Of a stretch of 37,758 nucleotides of DNA, positions 31,189 to 37,758 are shown one piece after another. The notes beneath the pieces were generated by a model. The model did no database searches. It was not told the DNA's origin and saw nothing but the letters and a program-made list of their open reading frames with translations. A program made the position numbers and the translations under genes. The first letter of the stretch is position 1. Each line of letters starts with the position of its first letter. Origin of the DNA: an uncultured Candidatus Saccharibacteria bacterium (lineage in GTDB: Bacteria; Patescibacteriota; Saccharimonadia; Saccharimonadales; Saccharimonadaceae); the NCBI GenBank assembly GCA_948868795.1, contig CAQRDK010000011.1:1-37758 (forward strand), read 5' to 3'.

Positions 31189-31935
31189 ATGTCCGACAAA
31201 GACCCGTCATCTTCCGAAAAACCCAGCATTATCCTGCTCCACGGCTTCCGTGGCTCGCCGCTTGGGTTGAAAGAAGTCGCTCGCATCATCCGCGAGGCCG
31301 GCTATGAGGTTTTTGTGCCGCCAATCCCGCCTTTCAGCGGCGCCACGCTCCCCGAATATACGCCCGAAGCCTATGTTTCATATCTTCATGGTTTTATTGA
31401 CTCGCACGAAATCCACCAACCCATCCTCATCGGCCACTCTATGGGGTCTATCGTCGCAGCCGCCGTCGCTCATACCGAATCGGATTTAATCCATGAGAAA
31501 CTCATCCTTCTTTCGCCAATCTCCGCTCGCACCACCCGGCTCGTGGCTCCGCTCGTCCCGCTCTCAGCCGGCCTACCCCGCCTAGTCACCGACTACGTCA
31601 CCACCCGCTTTCTCTTCGTCCCACACGACCACAAGCTCTTCAAAGAAGCTCTCAAAATCACCAATCAATGTAGCGGCGACCAAGTCCCGCGCGCCCGCGA
31701 AGTCTATGCCTCCGCGAAGTTTTCCGCTCAATATTCCATCGCTGACTTCCCGTTCGAGAAAGATACTCTTTTTCTTGCCGGCGAATCTGATCGCATCGTC
31801 AACAAAAGCAATACTGAGACTCTCGCCAAAGAAATTGGCGCCGAGCTCGAGTTTATCCCCGGCTCCGGCCACCTCCATAATTACGAAAAGCCCCAAGAAA
31901 CCGCCGAAGCCATCCTCCGCTTCCTCGCAAAATAG
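31189..31935 (+). CDS. Alpha/beta hydrolase
   Basis: 248 residues. The ATG at 31189 has no strong ribosome binding site, so it is probably coupled to the glutaredoxin gene. SIILLHGFRGSPLGL gives the oxyanion-hole HG. The nucleophile Ser84 lies in GHSMGS, the acid is probably Asp201 (GESDRIV) and the base His228 (GSGHLHNYE). A lid-like helical insert covers about 110-160. It resembles RBBP9/YdeN-like serine hydrolases and small carboxylesterases. Cytoplasmic. The substrate is unknown. The unit ends at a strong terminator. Confidence 0.9.
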   Translation: MSDKDPSSSEKPSIILLHGFRGSPLGLKEVARIIREAGYEVFVPPIPPFSGATLPEYTPEAYVSYLHGFIDSHEIHQPILIGHSMGSIVAAAVAHTESDLIHEKLILLSPISARTTRLVAPLVPLSAGLPRLVTDYVTTRFLFVPHDHKLFKEALKITNQCSGDQVPRAREVYASAKFSAQYSIADFPFEKDTLFLAGESDRIVNKSNTETLAKEIGAELEFIPGSGHLHNYEKPQETAEAILRFLAK

Positions 31936-31957
31936 CCCCACATCGCCATCTCCTCGC

Positions 31958-31987
31958 AAAAGTCTTCCACTTCTGGAAGACTTTTTA
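31958..31987 (+). terminator. Intrinsic terminator
   Basis: AAAAGTCTTCCA, loop CTTC, TGGAAGACTTTT, then TA: a 12-bp stem with a T run. Confidence 0.92.
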
Positions 31988-32068
31988 CTCGTTTTTTCAC
32001 CTCTCCGCCCCAGTCGCCGCCCCGCCAAATAAGTTATTAAGCCTGTTGGGTAGACTTATTAGTTATTT

Positions 32069-32082
32069 AATATCGCGATATT
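32069..32082. promoter_or_regulatory. 14-bp palindrome upstream of the micropeptide ORF
   Basis: AATATCGCGATATT, perfectly symmetric, overlapping a possible promoter (TTATTA at 32056, 17 nt, TATTGT at 32079). Confidence 0.45.
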
Positions 32083-32105
32083 GTTTATTGTAAAAAGGAA
32101 TAAGT

Positions 32106-32180
32106 ATGTGCTATATCGACGCATATATGTACCCATTTGGCGGTTGCGGAGGCTGGGGCGGAGACGGGGTTTATAAGTAG
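32106..32180 (+). CDS. Candidate 24-residue Gly/Tyr-rich micropeptide
   Basis: ATG at 32106 with AAGGAA 5 nt upstream, stop TAG at 32178-32180. The peptide begins MCYIDAYMYP and continues Gly-rich (GGCGGWGGDG) with two Cys, four Tyr and one Trp. It has no signal peptide. Composition resembles precursors of modified peptides, but no processing gene is nearby. The ribosome binding site and upstream palindrome support expression. The short length keeps confidence low. Confidence 0.35.
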   Translation: MCYIDAYMYPFGGCGGWGGDGVYK

Positions 32181-32204
32181 AGACCGGGCACAATCTCCAA
32201 CTCT

Positions 32205-32289
32205 GTGGGGCGCTTTTTCAGGCGCGCCCCACTTCCGTCACAAGGTAGTTTGGGGTTCGGGAAAACCCTCACTCCCAAAACTAGCCTTG
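32205..32289. other. Two strong hairpins between the micropeptide ORF and the FISUMP gene
   Basis: GTGGGGCGC/GCGCCCCAC (32205-32232) and a larger stem pairing CAAGG, TAGTTT and GGG with CCC, AAACTA and CCTTG (32241-32289). Neither has a clear T run on either strand. They lie just past the stop of the minus-strand gene and may protect or terminate either transcript. With the ORF and palindrome above, they account for the 31936-32299 gap. Confidence 0.5.
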
Positions 32290-32299
32290 TTCCTCCGCG

Positions 32300-33892
32300 C
32301 TATCGCGCGATGCAGCGAACGGAGAGGCCGTAGTACCGACCGTAGTCGTTGGACGGAATGATGTTGCTGGGGCCACTGAAGTAGAGATTGTAGGCGTAGG
32401 GGCTGTTAGAGTCTGGAATAGACGACCAGTAACCGCCCTCGTAGCCGGCGCCAAGGAGCAGGTAGTTGGTATTCTGATAGACGTAGCCGCCCCTAACACC
32501 ATAGAACGGAGCCTGAGTAACGTTATTCGTAGCCGAGGTACCACCCAACTTGTTGACGAGCGTCTCGAGCTCACCGCCAGAATTAGAAGTTGGTAGTCTC
32601 CAGCCCTTCGGACAGATCGAGTTAGTAGCCTGGCCGCTCGTAATCAAACCACCTGTTCCAGCCGTGGCTGCATTCCACTGATAATGGTTCCCGAGAATAT
32701 AGTGCGCATTAACATCACCGTTCGCAGTAGTCGGCGTATTATAGGCTGTAAACTGACCAGTACACTGCGAAGCGTTATTTTTTGGATAGCCACAGTCGCT
32801 TGAAGTGTTTGGGTTAGTGATACGATAGTTGCCTAAGCTCCAAGAGCGTTGACCGGTATTATCGGCGAGAATCGTCGAGTCCGAAGCAGTTGTCGCCGTA
32901 TCATAAGCCGGCTTATATCCAGCCGCGGGTACATCGGAGTCTACTGTAGTCAAAGTCTTACTAGTCGACAAATCCAAATCCAAATTCTGCGTCATCCAAC
33001 ACTTGCCATCGGCAAGCTTAGAAACCCAGTAATACTTGCCATCACGAGTATCTTTGAGTTGGGTAGCAATCTCTCCGTTACCGTTCGTGTCTTTAGCGTT
33101 AGCGCAAACCGTTGTCGTCATCTGCTGCATGTTTTCAATCCCGAAGTCGTCGATCTTCGCAACTTCCATCGGGCTACTCGTCACACTTAACGTCACCTGG
33201 TTAGAGTATGTGTCTGCTGGCTTATCGTTCCCAATCTTTGTGGCAAAACTTATTGCAAAAGTCCGATTCACATTCGTATTATTTCCGCTAACACTCGCAA
33301 GGCTTTTACCTTGTCCTTGCGGAAGAGCGGAATAGGTCGCTGTATCAGGCACGCTTGAGCCTTCGACATAAGCATAGCCCCAAGTGTTGGTATCAAGATT
33401 CGCAAAAGGCCTACTTCCACTCATCGCCGAAATCGTCTTCCCAGTTTTCTCGCCAGTCAAAGCTGAGTTCTTCCCGCCAAGATAAATCGTATAGCCGCCA
33501 GTGCTGGCGATCTTTACGTTCGCAGAAACATTAATCTTTGCCGAGGCACCATCGGAAGTAGTTGGCGTGAGTGAGGCGGAACCAGACTGAGGCGTGAAAG
33601 AAATTGTGACTCCAGAATCGGCCTGCGCAGAAATATCGTCATCGGAAGTTGCCATAGCTTGCTCTTCGGAATCCAAATCATTAAACAACTCCTCACCCTC
33701 AAGCGCGTTCGCCGAACTACCAACGACTGGATTTACTATTAGAAAGGTCAGCAAGAATAAACATACTCCGGAAAGCCTACAGCATACTCCCGCAATAGAA
33801 AAACATGATATTTTTCTAGAGCATGTTTTTCCAGACGCAGAGTATGATTTCTCACGCAAAGAGTTAGAGTTTTTATTATGGCGTTTTAGCAT
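32300..33892 (-). CDS. Exported surface protein with C-terminal FISUMP domain
   Basis: 530 residues. The ATG at 33892 follows AAAGGAGGGCCGTG. The basic, Ser/Cys-rich N-terminus is unusually long (about 42 residues) before the hydrophobic segment (about 43-60) and a likely cleavage site after SSANA. Residues about 90-245 form a Ser/Thr/Gly-rich beta domain. From about 260 the Fibrobacter succinogenes major paralogous (FISUMP, C-type-lectin/FGE-like) pattern is clear: DTRDGKYYWVSKLADGKCWMTQNLDLDL, then CPKGWRLPTSNSGGELETLVNKLGG, then GGYWSSI, then YGLSVRCIAR at the end. This class is common on CPR cell surfaces and is thought to bind host or matrix ligands. No sortase signal is seen. It has a 250-nt leader. 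Confidence 0.88.
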   Translation of the reverse strand: MLKRHNKNSNSLREKSYSASGKTCSRKISCFSIAGVCCRLSGVCLFLLTFLIVNPVVGSSANALEGEELFNDLDSEEQAMATSDDDISAQADSGVTISFTPQSGSASLTPTTSDGASAKINVSANVKIASTGGYTIYLGGKNSALTGEKTGKTISAMSGSRPFANLDTNTWGYAYVEGSSVPDTATYSALPQGQGKSLASVSGNNTNVNRTFAISFATKIGNDKPADTYSNQVTLSVTSSPMEVAKIDDFGIENMQQMTTTVCANAKDTNGNGEIATQLKDTRDGKYYWVSKLADGKCWMTQNLDLDLSTSKTLTTVDSDVPAAGYKPAYDTATTASDSTILADNTGQRSWSLGNYRITNPNTSSDCGYPKNNASQCTGQFTAYNTPTTANGDVNAHYILGNHYQWNAATAGTGGLITSGQATNSICPKGWRLPTSNSGGELETLVNKLGGTSATNNVTQAPFYGVRGGYVYQNTNYLLLGAGYEGGYWSSIPDSNSPYAYNLYFSGPSNIIPSNDYGRYYGLSVRCIAR

Positions 33893-34140
33893 CACGGCCC
33901 TCCTTTTAATTATACGAACACCAGGCGGACCGAATTCTTATGCCGACATTTTCATTGCGAAAGTCCACATACAAAAATGGCACCGCGAGGTGTTCGTACA
34001 ATGCATCAGGCAAGCTCTAGTTTCCTAGATACTTTTACCGGCACCGTGCCTCGCAGCACCATTCTACCGATAAAAATACAAAAACGTAGAGTTTAGAAAC
34101 CATAAAAACGAACTTGCCTTAAGCAACACATTGTACGAAC
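33893..34140 (-). promoter_or_regulatory. Long leader with three mutually complementary arms
   Basis: Reading the minus-strand RNA 5' to 3': arm R (34142-34129) is at the expected transcript start; arm M (34003-33983) contains its exact 14-nt complement; arm L (33928-33913) ends about 10 nt before the ribosome binding site and can also pair with M (14 of 16 bp). R-M pairing is extended by AGGCAAG/CTTGCCT (34007-34013 and 34113-34119). R-M and M-L exclude each other, as in an attenuator or riboswitch. No gene is seen in this stretch. Confidence 0.6.
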
Positions 34141-34146
34141 ACTTTC

Positions 34147-34152
34147 ATTATA
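34147..34152 (-). promoter_or_regulatory. Extended -10 promoter of the FISUMP gene
   Basis: On the minus strand, TGTGA then TATAAT (34152-34147), with transcript start predicted near 34140. The -35 is poor. Confidence 0.65.
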
Positions 34153-34283
34153 TCACAACTTCACAAAACACAAGCCAAAAAACATTGCAAAATCCAAAAC
34201 CATCAGTCGCCGCAAGCCAAAAACACCACAAAACTCAAAAGACCAAATAAAACATCACCAACTCTCAACAATGATACGCAAGT
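34153..34283. other. A/C-rich spacer between two minus-strand genes
   Basis: The plus strand is largely A and C (aaaccaaa-type runs). No terminator with a T run is evident for the glycosyltransferase gene that ends at 34284. Confidence 0.5.
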
Positions 34284-35573
34284 CTAGCGTCGAAACCACT
34301 TCCGCTTTTTCTGGATTTTCTTACCCTTCAGCGTAATCGCTTCTTCATAAATTTCCTCGAACCGCTTCAGAGTTCGATTGAGATCATGTTTTTTAGAAAT
34401 CTCCAAACTCTTCTCGCCATATTTCTGCTGCAAATCCGCATCCTTCAAAATCGAAACCATCGCATCCGTCATTCCGACCAGATCGCCCGGCTTACAGAGC
34501 ACTCCGTTCTTCTTATTCTGACAAAGTTCAGAAACCGCTCCCGCGTCGACCGCCACTAACGGCAATCCAGTCGCTGCCGCCTCGATAAGAACAATCCCTT
34601 GCGTCTCCGTCTCGCTCGCCGTCGCAAACATCGTCGCCCCACGATAAATCTCCGTCACATCCGGCGGCATAATTCGACCAGGGAACTTTACCTTATCAGA
34701 AATCCCTAGCGCCTGCGCGAGATCAATCAAATGTCGCCGATCCGTCCCATCCCCTACGATTACCAGCTCAGCCTCCGGCACTTCTTCTGCCACTCCAGCG
34801 AACGCCGTCACCACGTTTCCGAGACTTTTTTCCGGATCCACCCGCCCGACATATAACACCCGCAACTTTCCCGGCTCCAATCGGAACTTCTTTAGAACTT
34901 TCGTCGATGCTTTCCCCGGCGTGAACTTCGAAAGATCCACTCCGTTCGAAAGCGGCTCGACTATCACATCAAACCTCCGTCGGTTCTTCGGCACGAGATC
35001 CTCAATCGCCATCTCCGTCGGCATCGTCGCATATTCCGAATGTTTCAGAAAACTCGCCATATAAGTCCGAAGCATCGCGTCGACCGGTTTTTTAATCGGC
35101 TTCAAAAGTTTCACCTGACTCGTGATGTTATCCGGATACGCATGCCCCGTCGAAACCATCGGCACGTCATATTTCTTCGCATACCTGCGCGCCGCGATCG
35201 CAATCATCTCCGCCGTCTGATTATGAATCACGTCCGGCTGAAACTTATTCAGCGCCTTTTTCAGCGCCGGATACGGATCGACCGTAATCCAAAGTCCATG
35301 CCGATACGCCAGCCGCGGCATCTTCACCTTCAAAATCTTCTTGCCTTCCGGCACCGCATTAATCTGATCCGGATAAAACGGAAACCGAATCGAACGCAAA
35401 TACACCGTCGTCACGCCATCGCGCTTCGTCCGGTGCGGTTTTCCCGTAAAGCTCGGGCAAATCACCATCACTTCGTGTCCATGTTTCGCCAATCCCTTTG
35501 CCAAATTATGCGCAAAAACCGCCACCCCGTTCGACATTGGGTAATAAAGATCAGATGTAATCGCAATTCTCAT
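34284..35573 (-). CDS. GT4 family glycosyltransferase (GT-B fold)
   Basis: 429 residues. The N-terminal half begins MRIAITSDLYYPMSNGVAVF with the Gly-Val acceptor loop. PDVIHNQTAEMIAIAA and STGHAYPDNI match the lipid-glycosyltransferase type. The C-terminal half has LRVLYVGRVDPEKSL, VIVGDGTDRRHL and the EX7E motif E323...E331 in ETETQGIVLIEAAATGLPLVA. The basic C-terminal tail (KGKKIQKKRKWFRR) would suit membrane association. It resembles diacylglycerol or phosphatidylinositol glycosyltransferases that use a nucleotide sugar and retain configuration. The exact acceptor is unknown. The ATG at 35573 is divergent from smpB with only 19 nt between them. Confidence 0.92.
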   Translation of the reverse strand: MRIAITSDLYYPMSNGVAVFAHNLAKGLAKHGHEVMVICPSFTGKPHRTKRDGVTTVYLRSIRFPFYPDQINAVPEGKKILKVKMPRLAYRHGLWITVDPYPALKKALNKFQPDVIHNQTAEMIAIAARRYAKKYDVPMVSTGHAYPDNITSQVKLLKPIKKPVDAMLRTYMASFLKHSEYATMPTEMAIEDLVPKNRRRFDVIVEPLSNGVDLSKFTPGKASTKVLKKFRLEPGKLRVLYVGRVDPEKSLGNVVTAFAGVAEEVPEAELVIVGDGTDRRHLIDLAQALGISDKVKFPGRIMPPDVTEIYRGATMFATASETETQGIVLIEAAATGLPLVAVDAGAVSELCQNKKNGVLCKPGDLVGMTDAMVSILKDADLQQKYGEKSLEISKKHDLNRTLKRFEEIYEEAITLKGKKIQKKRKWFRR

Positions 35574-35577
35574 GATA

Positions 35578-35590
35578 TGTTATAATTATA
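35578..35590. promoter_or_regulatory. Shared palindromic -10 for divergent smpB and glycosyltransferase genes
   Basis: TATAATTATA (35581-35590) carries TATAAT on both strands. On plus, TGT precedes the -10, which ends 6 nt before the smpB ATG (leaderless). On minus, the -10 (35590-35585) is 11 nt before the glycosyltransferase ATG. Confidence 0.65.
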
Positions 35591-35592
35591 CT

Positions 35593-36006
35593 ATGTCGAA
35601 GAAAAAAACTCCAGCCTCTGTCACCGTCAACCGCCGCGCCCGTTTCGACTATCAACTCGGCGACGAGTTATCCTGCGGCATGCTTCTTTCTGGTCCCGAA
35701 GTTCGCCTTATCCGTGACCATCATGTTCAACTCAAAGGTTCATTCGTCACTCTGAAAGACGACGAACTCTGGCTCAACAACTTAACCCTCGGCGCCGACA
35801 CTGCGCGTAATATCAAGCTCCTCGTCACGAAACGCCAGCTCGCCGAGCTTTCCCGCGCAAAACAAGACGGCTGCCAGCTCGTCCCCGTGAAACTTCTCGG
35901 CGGCAGCCGCTATATTAAGCTCGTCATTGCCACCGGCAAAGGTAAGAAGAAATACGACAAACGCGAAACCATAAAAAAGCGAGATCTCGAACGTGGAAGA
36001 TACTAA
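35593..36006 (+). CDS. smpB: SsrA-binding protein SmpB
   Basis: Brings tmRNA to stalled ribosomes for trans-translation. 137 residues. The ATG at 35593 is 6 nt after TATAAT. The ORF is open a little further upstream, but that would include the promoter. NRRARFDYQLGDELSCGMLLSGPEVRLIRDHHVQLKGSF is the family core (normally A-x-F-DY and G-x-E-V-K-S-hR), with some substitutions. The C-terminal tail KGKKKYDKRETIKKRDLERGRY is the conserved region that enters the mRNA channel. xth overlaps its end by 14 nt. The tmRNA gene is not in this window. Confidence 0.95.
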   Translation: MSKKKTPASVTVNRRARFDYQLGDELSCGMLLSGPEVRLIRDHHVQLKGSFVTLKDDELWLNNLTLGADTARNIKLLVTKRQLAELSRAKQDGCQLVPVKLLGGSRYIKLVIATGKGKKKYDKRETIKKRDLERGRY

Positions 36007-36853
36007 TTCAAATCCAACCAGCGCCACCCCCGGCACAAACGCCGCCAAGCAACATATCAAAATCTATTCTTGGAACGTCAACGGCCTCCGCGCCGGACTG
36101 AAAAAGGGAACTTTCCTTGATTTCATGAGTTCCGAACAACCTGACATCATCTGCCTCCAAGAAACCAAAGCGAAGCAGGGCCAAGCCGAAGTCGACCTCC
36201 CTGAATATCTCGAAATCTGGAATAGCGCCGAGCGTCCCGGCTATTCCGGCACCGCCGTTTTCACCAAAATCCAGCCGATTAACATCTTCGATACTTTCGT
36301 CCCCGACGTCGAAGCTACCTATCCCTGGGCCGACGACAAACACGGCAACCCGCTGACCGAGGGCCGTCTCCAAACTATCGAGTTTCCGAACTTTTACCTC
36401 GTCAATACTTACGTTCCGAACAGCAAACGTGATCTCTCCCGCTTAAAACTCCGCGAACAAATCTGGGATCCCGCCCTCCTTCAACATTTAAAAGCCCTCG
36501 AGCGCGCCAAACCGGTCATTATTTGCGGCGATTTCAACGTCGCCAACACCCCGCTCGACCTCGCCCGCCCGAAAGACAACGAGCATAACGCCGGATTCAC
36601 CGAAGAGGAACGCCAGGGAATCAAAAATCTCCTCTCCGCCGGCTTCATCGACACCTTCCGCTATTTTAACCCCACCCTCCAGCGTTACACTTGGTGGTCG
36701 CATTGGGCAAAAGCCCGCGAGCGTAACATCGGCTGGCGCATCGACTACTTCCTAGTTTCCGAAAGCCTCGTCCCTCATCTCGAATCCGCCGGCATCCACG
36801 ACCATTTCCTCGGCTCCGATCATTGCCCCATTTCCATTGAACTAACTTTCTAA
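35993..36853 (+). CDS. xth: Exodeoxyribonuclease III / AP endonuclease
   Basis: Cuts DNA 5' of abasic sites during base-excision repair. 286 residues. It starts at the GTG 35993, within the end of smpB. The first 20 residues are a low-complexity Thr/Asn/Pro segment. Catalytic residues of the EEP fold are in place: N28 and N30 (SWNVNGLRA), E57 (QETKAKQG), D180 and N182 (GDFNVANTPLDLARP), D251 (GWRIDYFLV) and D276/H277 (GSDHCPISIEL). TWWSHWAKARERNIGWRIDYF matches the Xth subfamily. Cytoplasmic, in operon with smpB and the next gene. Confidence 0.96.
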   Translation: MEDTNSNPTSATPGTNAAKQHIKIYSWNVNGLRAGLKKGTFLDFMSSEQPDIICLQETKAKQGQAEVDLPEYLEIWNSAERPGYSGTAVFTKIQPINIFDTFVPDVEATYPWADDKHGNPLTEGRLQTIEFPNFYLVNTYVPNSKRDLSRLKLREQIWDPALLQHLKALERAKPVIICGDFNVANTPLDLARPKDNEHNAGFTEEERQGIKNLLSAGFIDTFRYFNPTLQRYTWWSHWAKARERNIGWRIDYFLVSESLVPHLESAGIHDHFLGSDHCPISIELTF

Positions 36854-36858
36854 AACTT

Positions 36859-37692
36859 ATGGCTTTCGCAAAACTCGACAACAACTTATCTTACTGGCAA
36901 AAACAAGTTAAGCCACTTTTTCCTGACCTCGCTTGGAACATCCCCGAGCAAAAAACCGGCCAAATTACCGTCATCGGCGGCAACAGCCAAAGTTTCCATT
37001 CCGTAATTCGCCTCGCCGAGTTTCTCGACCACAACTTTCCGCTTCGCGAAGTCTCAATCTTCCTCCCCGACGCCCTCCGCGGTCAACTCCCGCCCCTTCC
37101 AAACATCACTTTCACCCCATCTACCGAAAGCGGCTCCTTCGCTAAATCTTTCGACCTGCGGCAAGCACTCAAAACCAGCGACTTCACCCTCCTCGCCGGC
37201 GACCTCTCCAAGAACTCCGCGACCGCCATCGCCCTCAGCGACGCCATCACCAGCCTTATCTCCAATAATCAAGACGACACCCCGCTAAAACCCCTTCTCC
37301 TCACCCGCGATTCCGTCGATCTCCTCGCCGAAAGCGCCGCCGAACTCCTGAAACATCCGCGCCTTTTCCTCGTTGCTTCCATGGCGCAGCTCCAAAAAGT
37401 CTTCCGCGCCGTCTATTATCCCCGCATGATCATGCTCTCGCAGCCCCTCCTTCCGGTCGTCGAAACCCTCCACAAGTTCACCCTCTCCTATCCCGCCACC
37501 ATCGTCACTTTCCACCAAAACCAAATCATCATCGCAAATTCCGGCGACGTCACTACCACCCCTATCGAAAGCACCCGCTACACTCCGCTCTCACTCTGGT
37601 CCGGCCAGCTCGCCGGCAAAATCGCCGCCCTCAACTTATATAACCCGAACCAGCCCTTAAAAGCCACGACCGCCGCCATCCTCTTCGGCTAA
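36859..37692 (+). CDS. Ribokinase-fold protein, similar to NAD(P)HX dehydratase domain
   Basis: 277 residues, ATG at 36859, 5 nt after xth, no strong ribosome binding site. GQITVIGGNSQSFHSVIRLAEFL resembles the opening GxVLVIGGS of ADP-dependent NAD(P)HX dehydratase (YjeF/NnrD C-terminal domain). The order LLAGDLSKNSATA, then PLLLTRDSVDLL, then SGQLAGKIAALNLYNP also follows that fold. Canonical catalytic GDxLSG and NxxGNxGMA motifs are not preserved (the end reads FGLWSGQLAG-like), so it may be a divergent or non-catalytic member. Last complete gene of the window. Confidence 0.65.
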   Translation: MAFAKLDNNLSYWQKQVKPLFPDLAWNIPEQKTGQITVIGGNSQSFHSVIRLAEFLDHNFPLREVSIFLPDALRGQLPPLPNITFTPSTESGSFAKSFDLRQALKTSDFTLLAGDLSKNSATAIALSDAITSLISNNQDDTPLKPLLLTRDSVDLLAESAAELLKHPRLFLVASMAQLQKVFRAVYYPRMIMLSQPLLPVVETLHKFTLSYPATIVTFHQNQIIIANSGDVTTTPIESTRYTPLSLWSGQLAGKIAALNLYNPNQPLKATTAAILFG

Positions 37693-37727
37693 AACGCCAC
37701 ATATTGGACGGGCCGCCCTACGAGAGA

Positions 37728-37756
37728 TTGACTTTTCAACAAATCTGTGATATAAT
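37728..37756 (+). promoter_or_regulatory. Strong promoter for a gene beyond the window
   Basis: TTGACT (37728-37733), a 17-nt spacer ending TGTGA and TATAAT (37751-37756), then GG at the window edge. Confidence 0.85.
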
Positions 37757-37758
37757 GG

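Noticed and set aside
32137..32361. ORF across the end of the FISUMP gene on the plus strand
   Set aside because: It has no ribosome binding site, overlaps the hairpins and the opposite-strand gene end, and its composition is not protein-like.
1..37758. CRISPR arrays, insertion sequences, tRNA or rRNA genes
   Set aside because: No regularly spaced direct repeats, transposase motifs, cloverleaf-forming sequences or rRNA signatures were seen.

Overview
The window reads as ordinary chromosome from a Candidate Phyla Radiation (Patescibacteria) bacterium, most likely a Saccharibacteria (TM7) relative. This rests on gene content and style, not on a database match. Genes are compact and closely spaced. 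Small membrane or secreted proteins of unknown type interrupt the ribosomal-stalk genes. DnaX and SecA have lost zinc modules, and there is a FISUMP-type surface protein. UGA is a stop codon (genes at 21858 and 30801 end in TGA, and a release factor 2 gene is present), which argues against the UGA-recoding lineages Absconditabacteria and Gracilibacteria. The plus strand is C-rich over G even inside minus-strand genes, so the skew looks replicational.

Layout. 1-1300: a minus-strand hypothetical gene broken at a G9 tract. 1330-9450: the L11, L1, L10 and L7/L12 genes (rplK, rplA, rplJ, rplL), each transcription unit with its own promoter and terminator. Between them lie small membrane or secreted unknowns, a CxxC protein and an NAD-dependent epimerase-like SDR. 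9540-11720: a minus-strand acidic unknown and a divergently oriented anchored or secreted protein. 11930-17400: an unknown gene coupled to dnaX, then dnaB, a polytopic glycosyltransferase-like protein and ybaB. 17400-30800: hpf, secA, an M16-like peptidase homologue, a murL-like epimerase with a murD-type ligase, prfB, ftsE, ftsX, a PcsB-like CHAP hydrolase and an S41 C-terminal processing protease. 30800-31990: a structured element, a glutaredoxin-like gene and an alpha/beta hydrolase. 32000-34280: a possible Gly-rich micropeptide and a minus-strand FISUMP surface protein with a 250-nt leader carrying three mutually complementary arms. 34284 to the end: a GT4 glycosyltransferase divergent from smpB-xth-(ribokinase-fold protein).

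The central block keeps the order hpf-secA-prfB-ftsE-ftsX-(hydrolase)-ctp known from Bacillus-type genomes, with an M16/MurL/MurD module inserted between secA and prfB. MurL plus a MurD2-type ligase would give D-glutamate in peptidoglycan without a free D-Glu pool: L-Glu is added to UDP-MurNAc-L-Ala, then epimerised in place. FtsEX, the CHAP hydrolase and the S41 protease then form a wall-remodelling set.

The strongest non-coding signal is repeated leaderless architecture. Six genes, and one candidate 11-codon ORF, have a -10 hexamer followed by exactly 6 or 7 nt and then the start codon, with no Shine-Dalgarno sequence. Other genes use ordinary leaders with good ribosome binding sites. Other notable points are a probable non-AUG start overlapping the secA stop, a terminator hairpin inside the start of a coding region, a 12-bp palindrome over the glutaredoxin promoter, and candidate autoregulatory leaders for L1 and L10.
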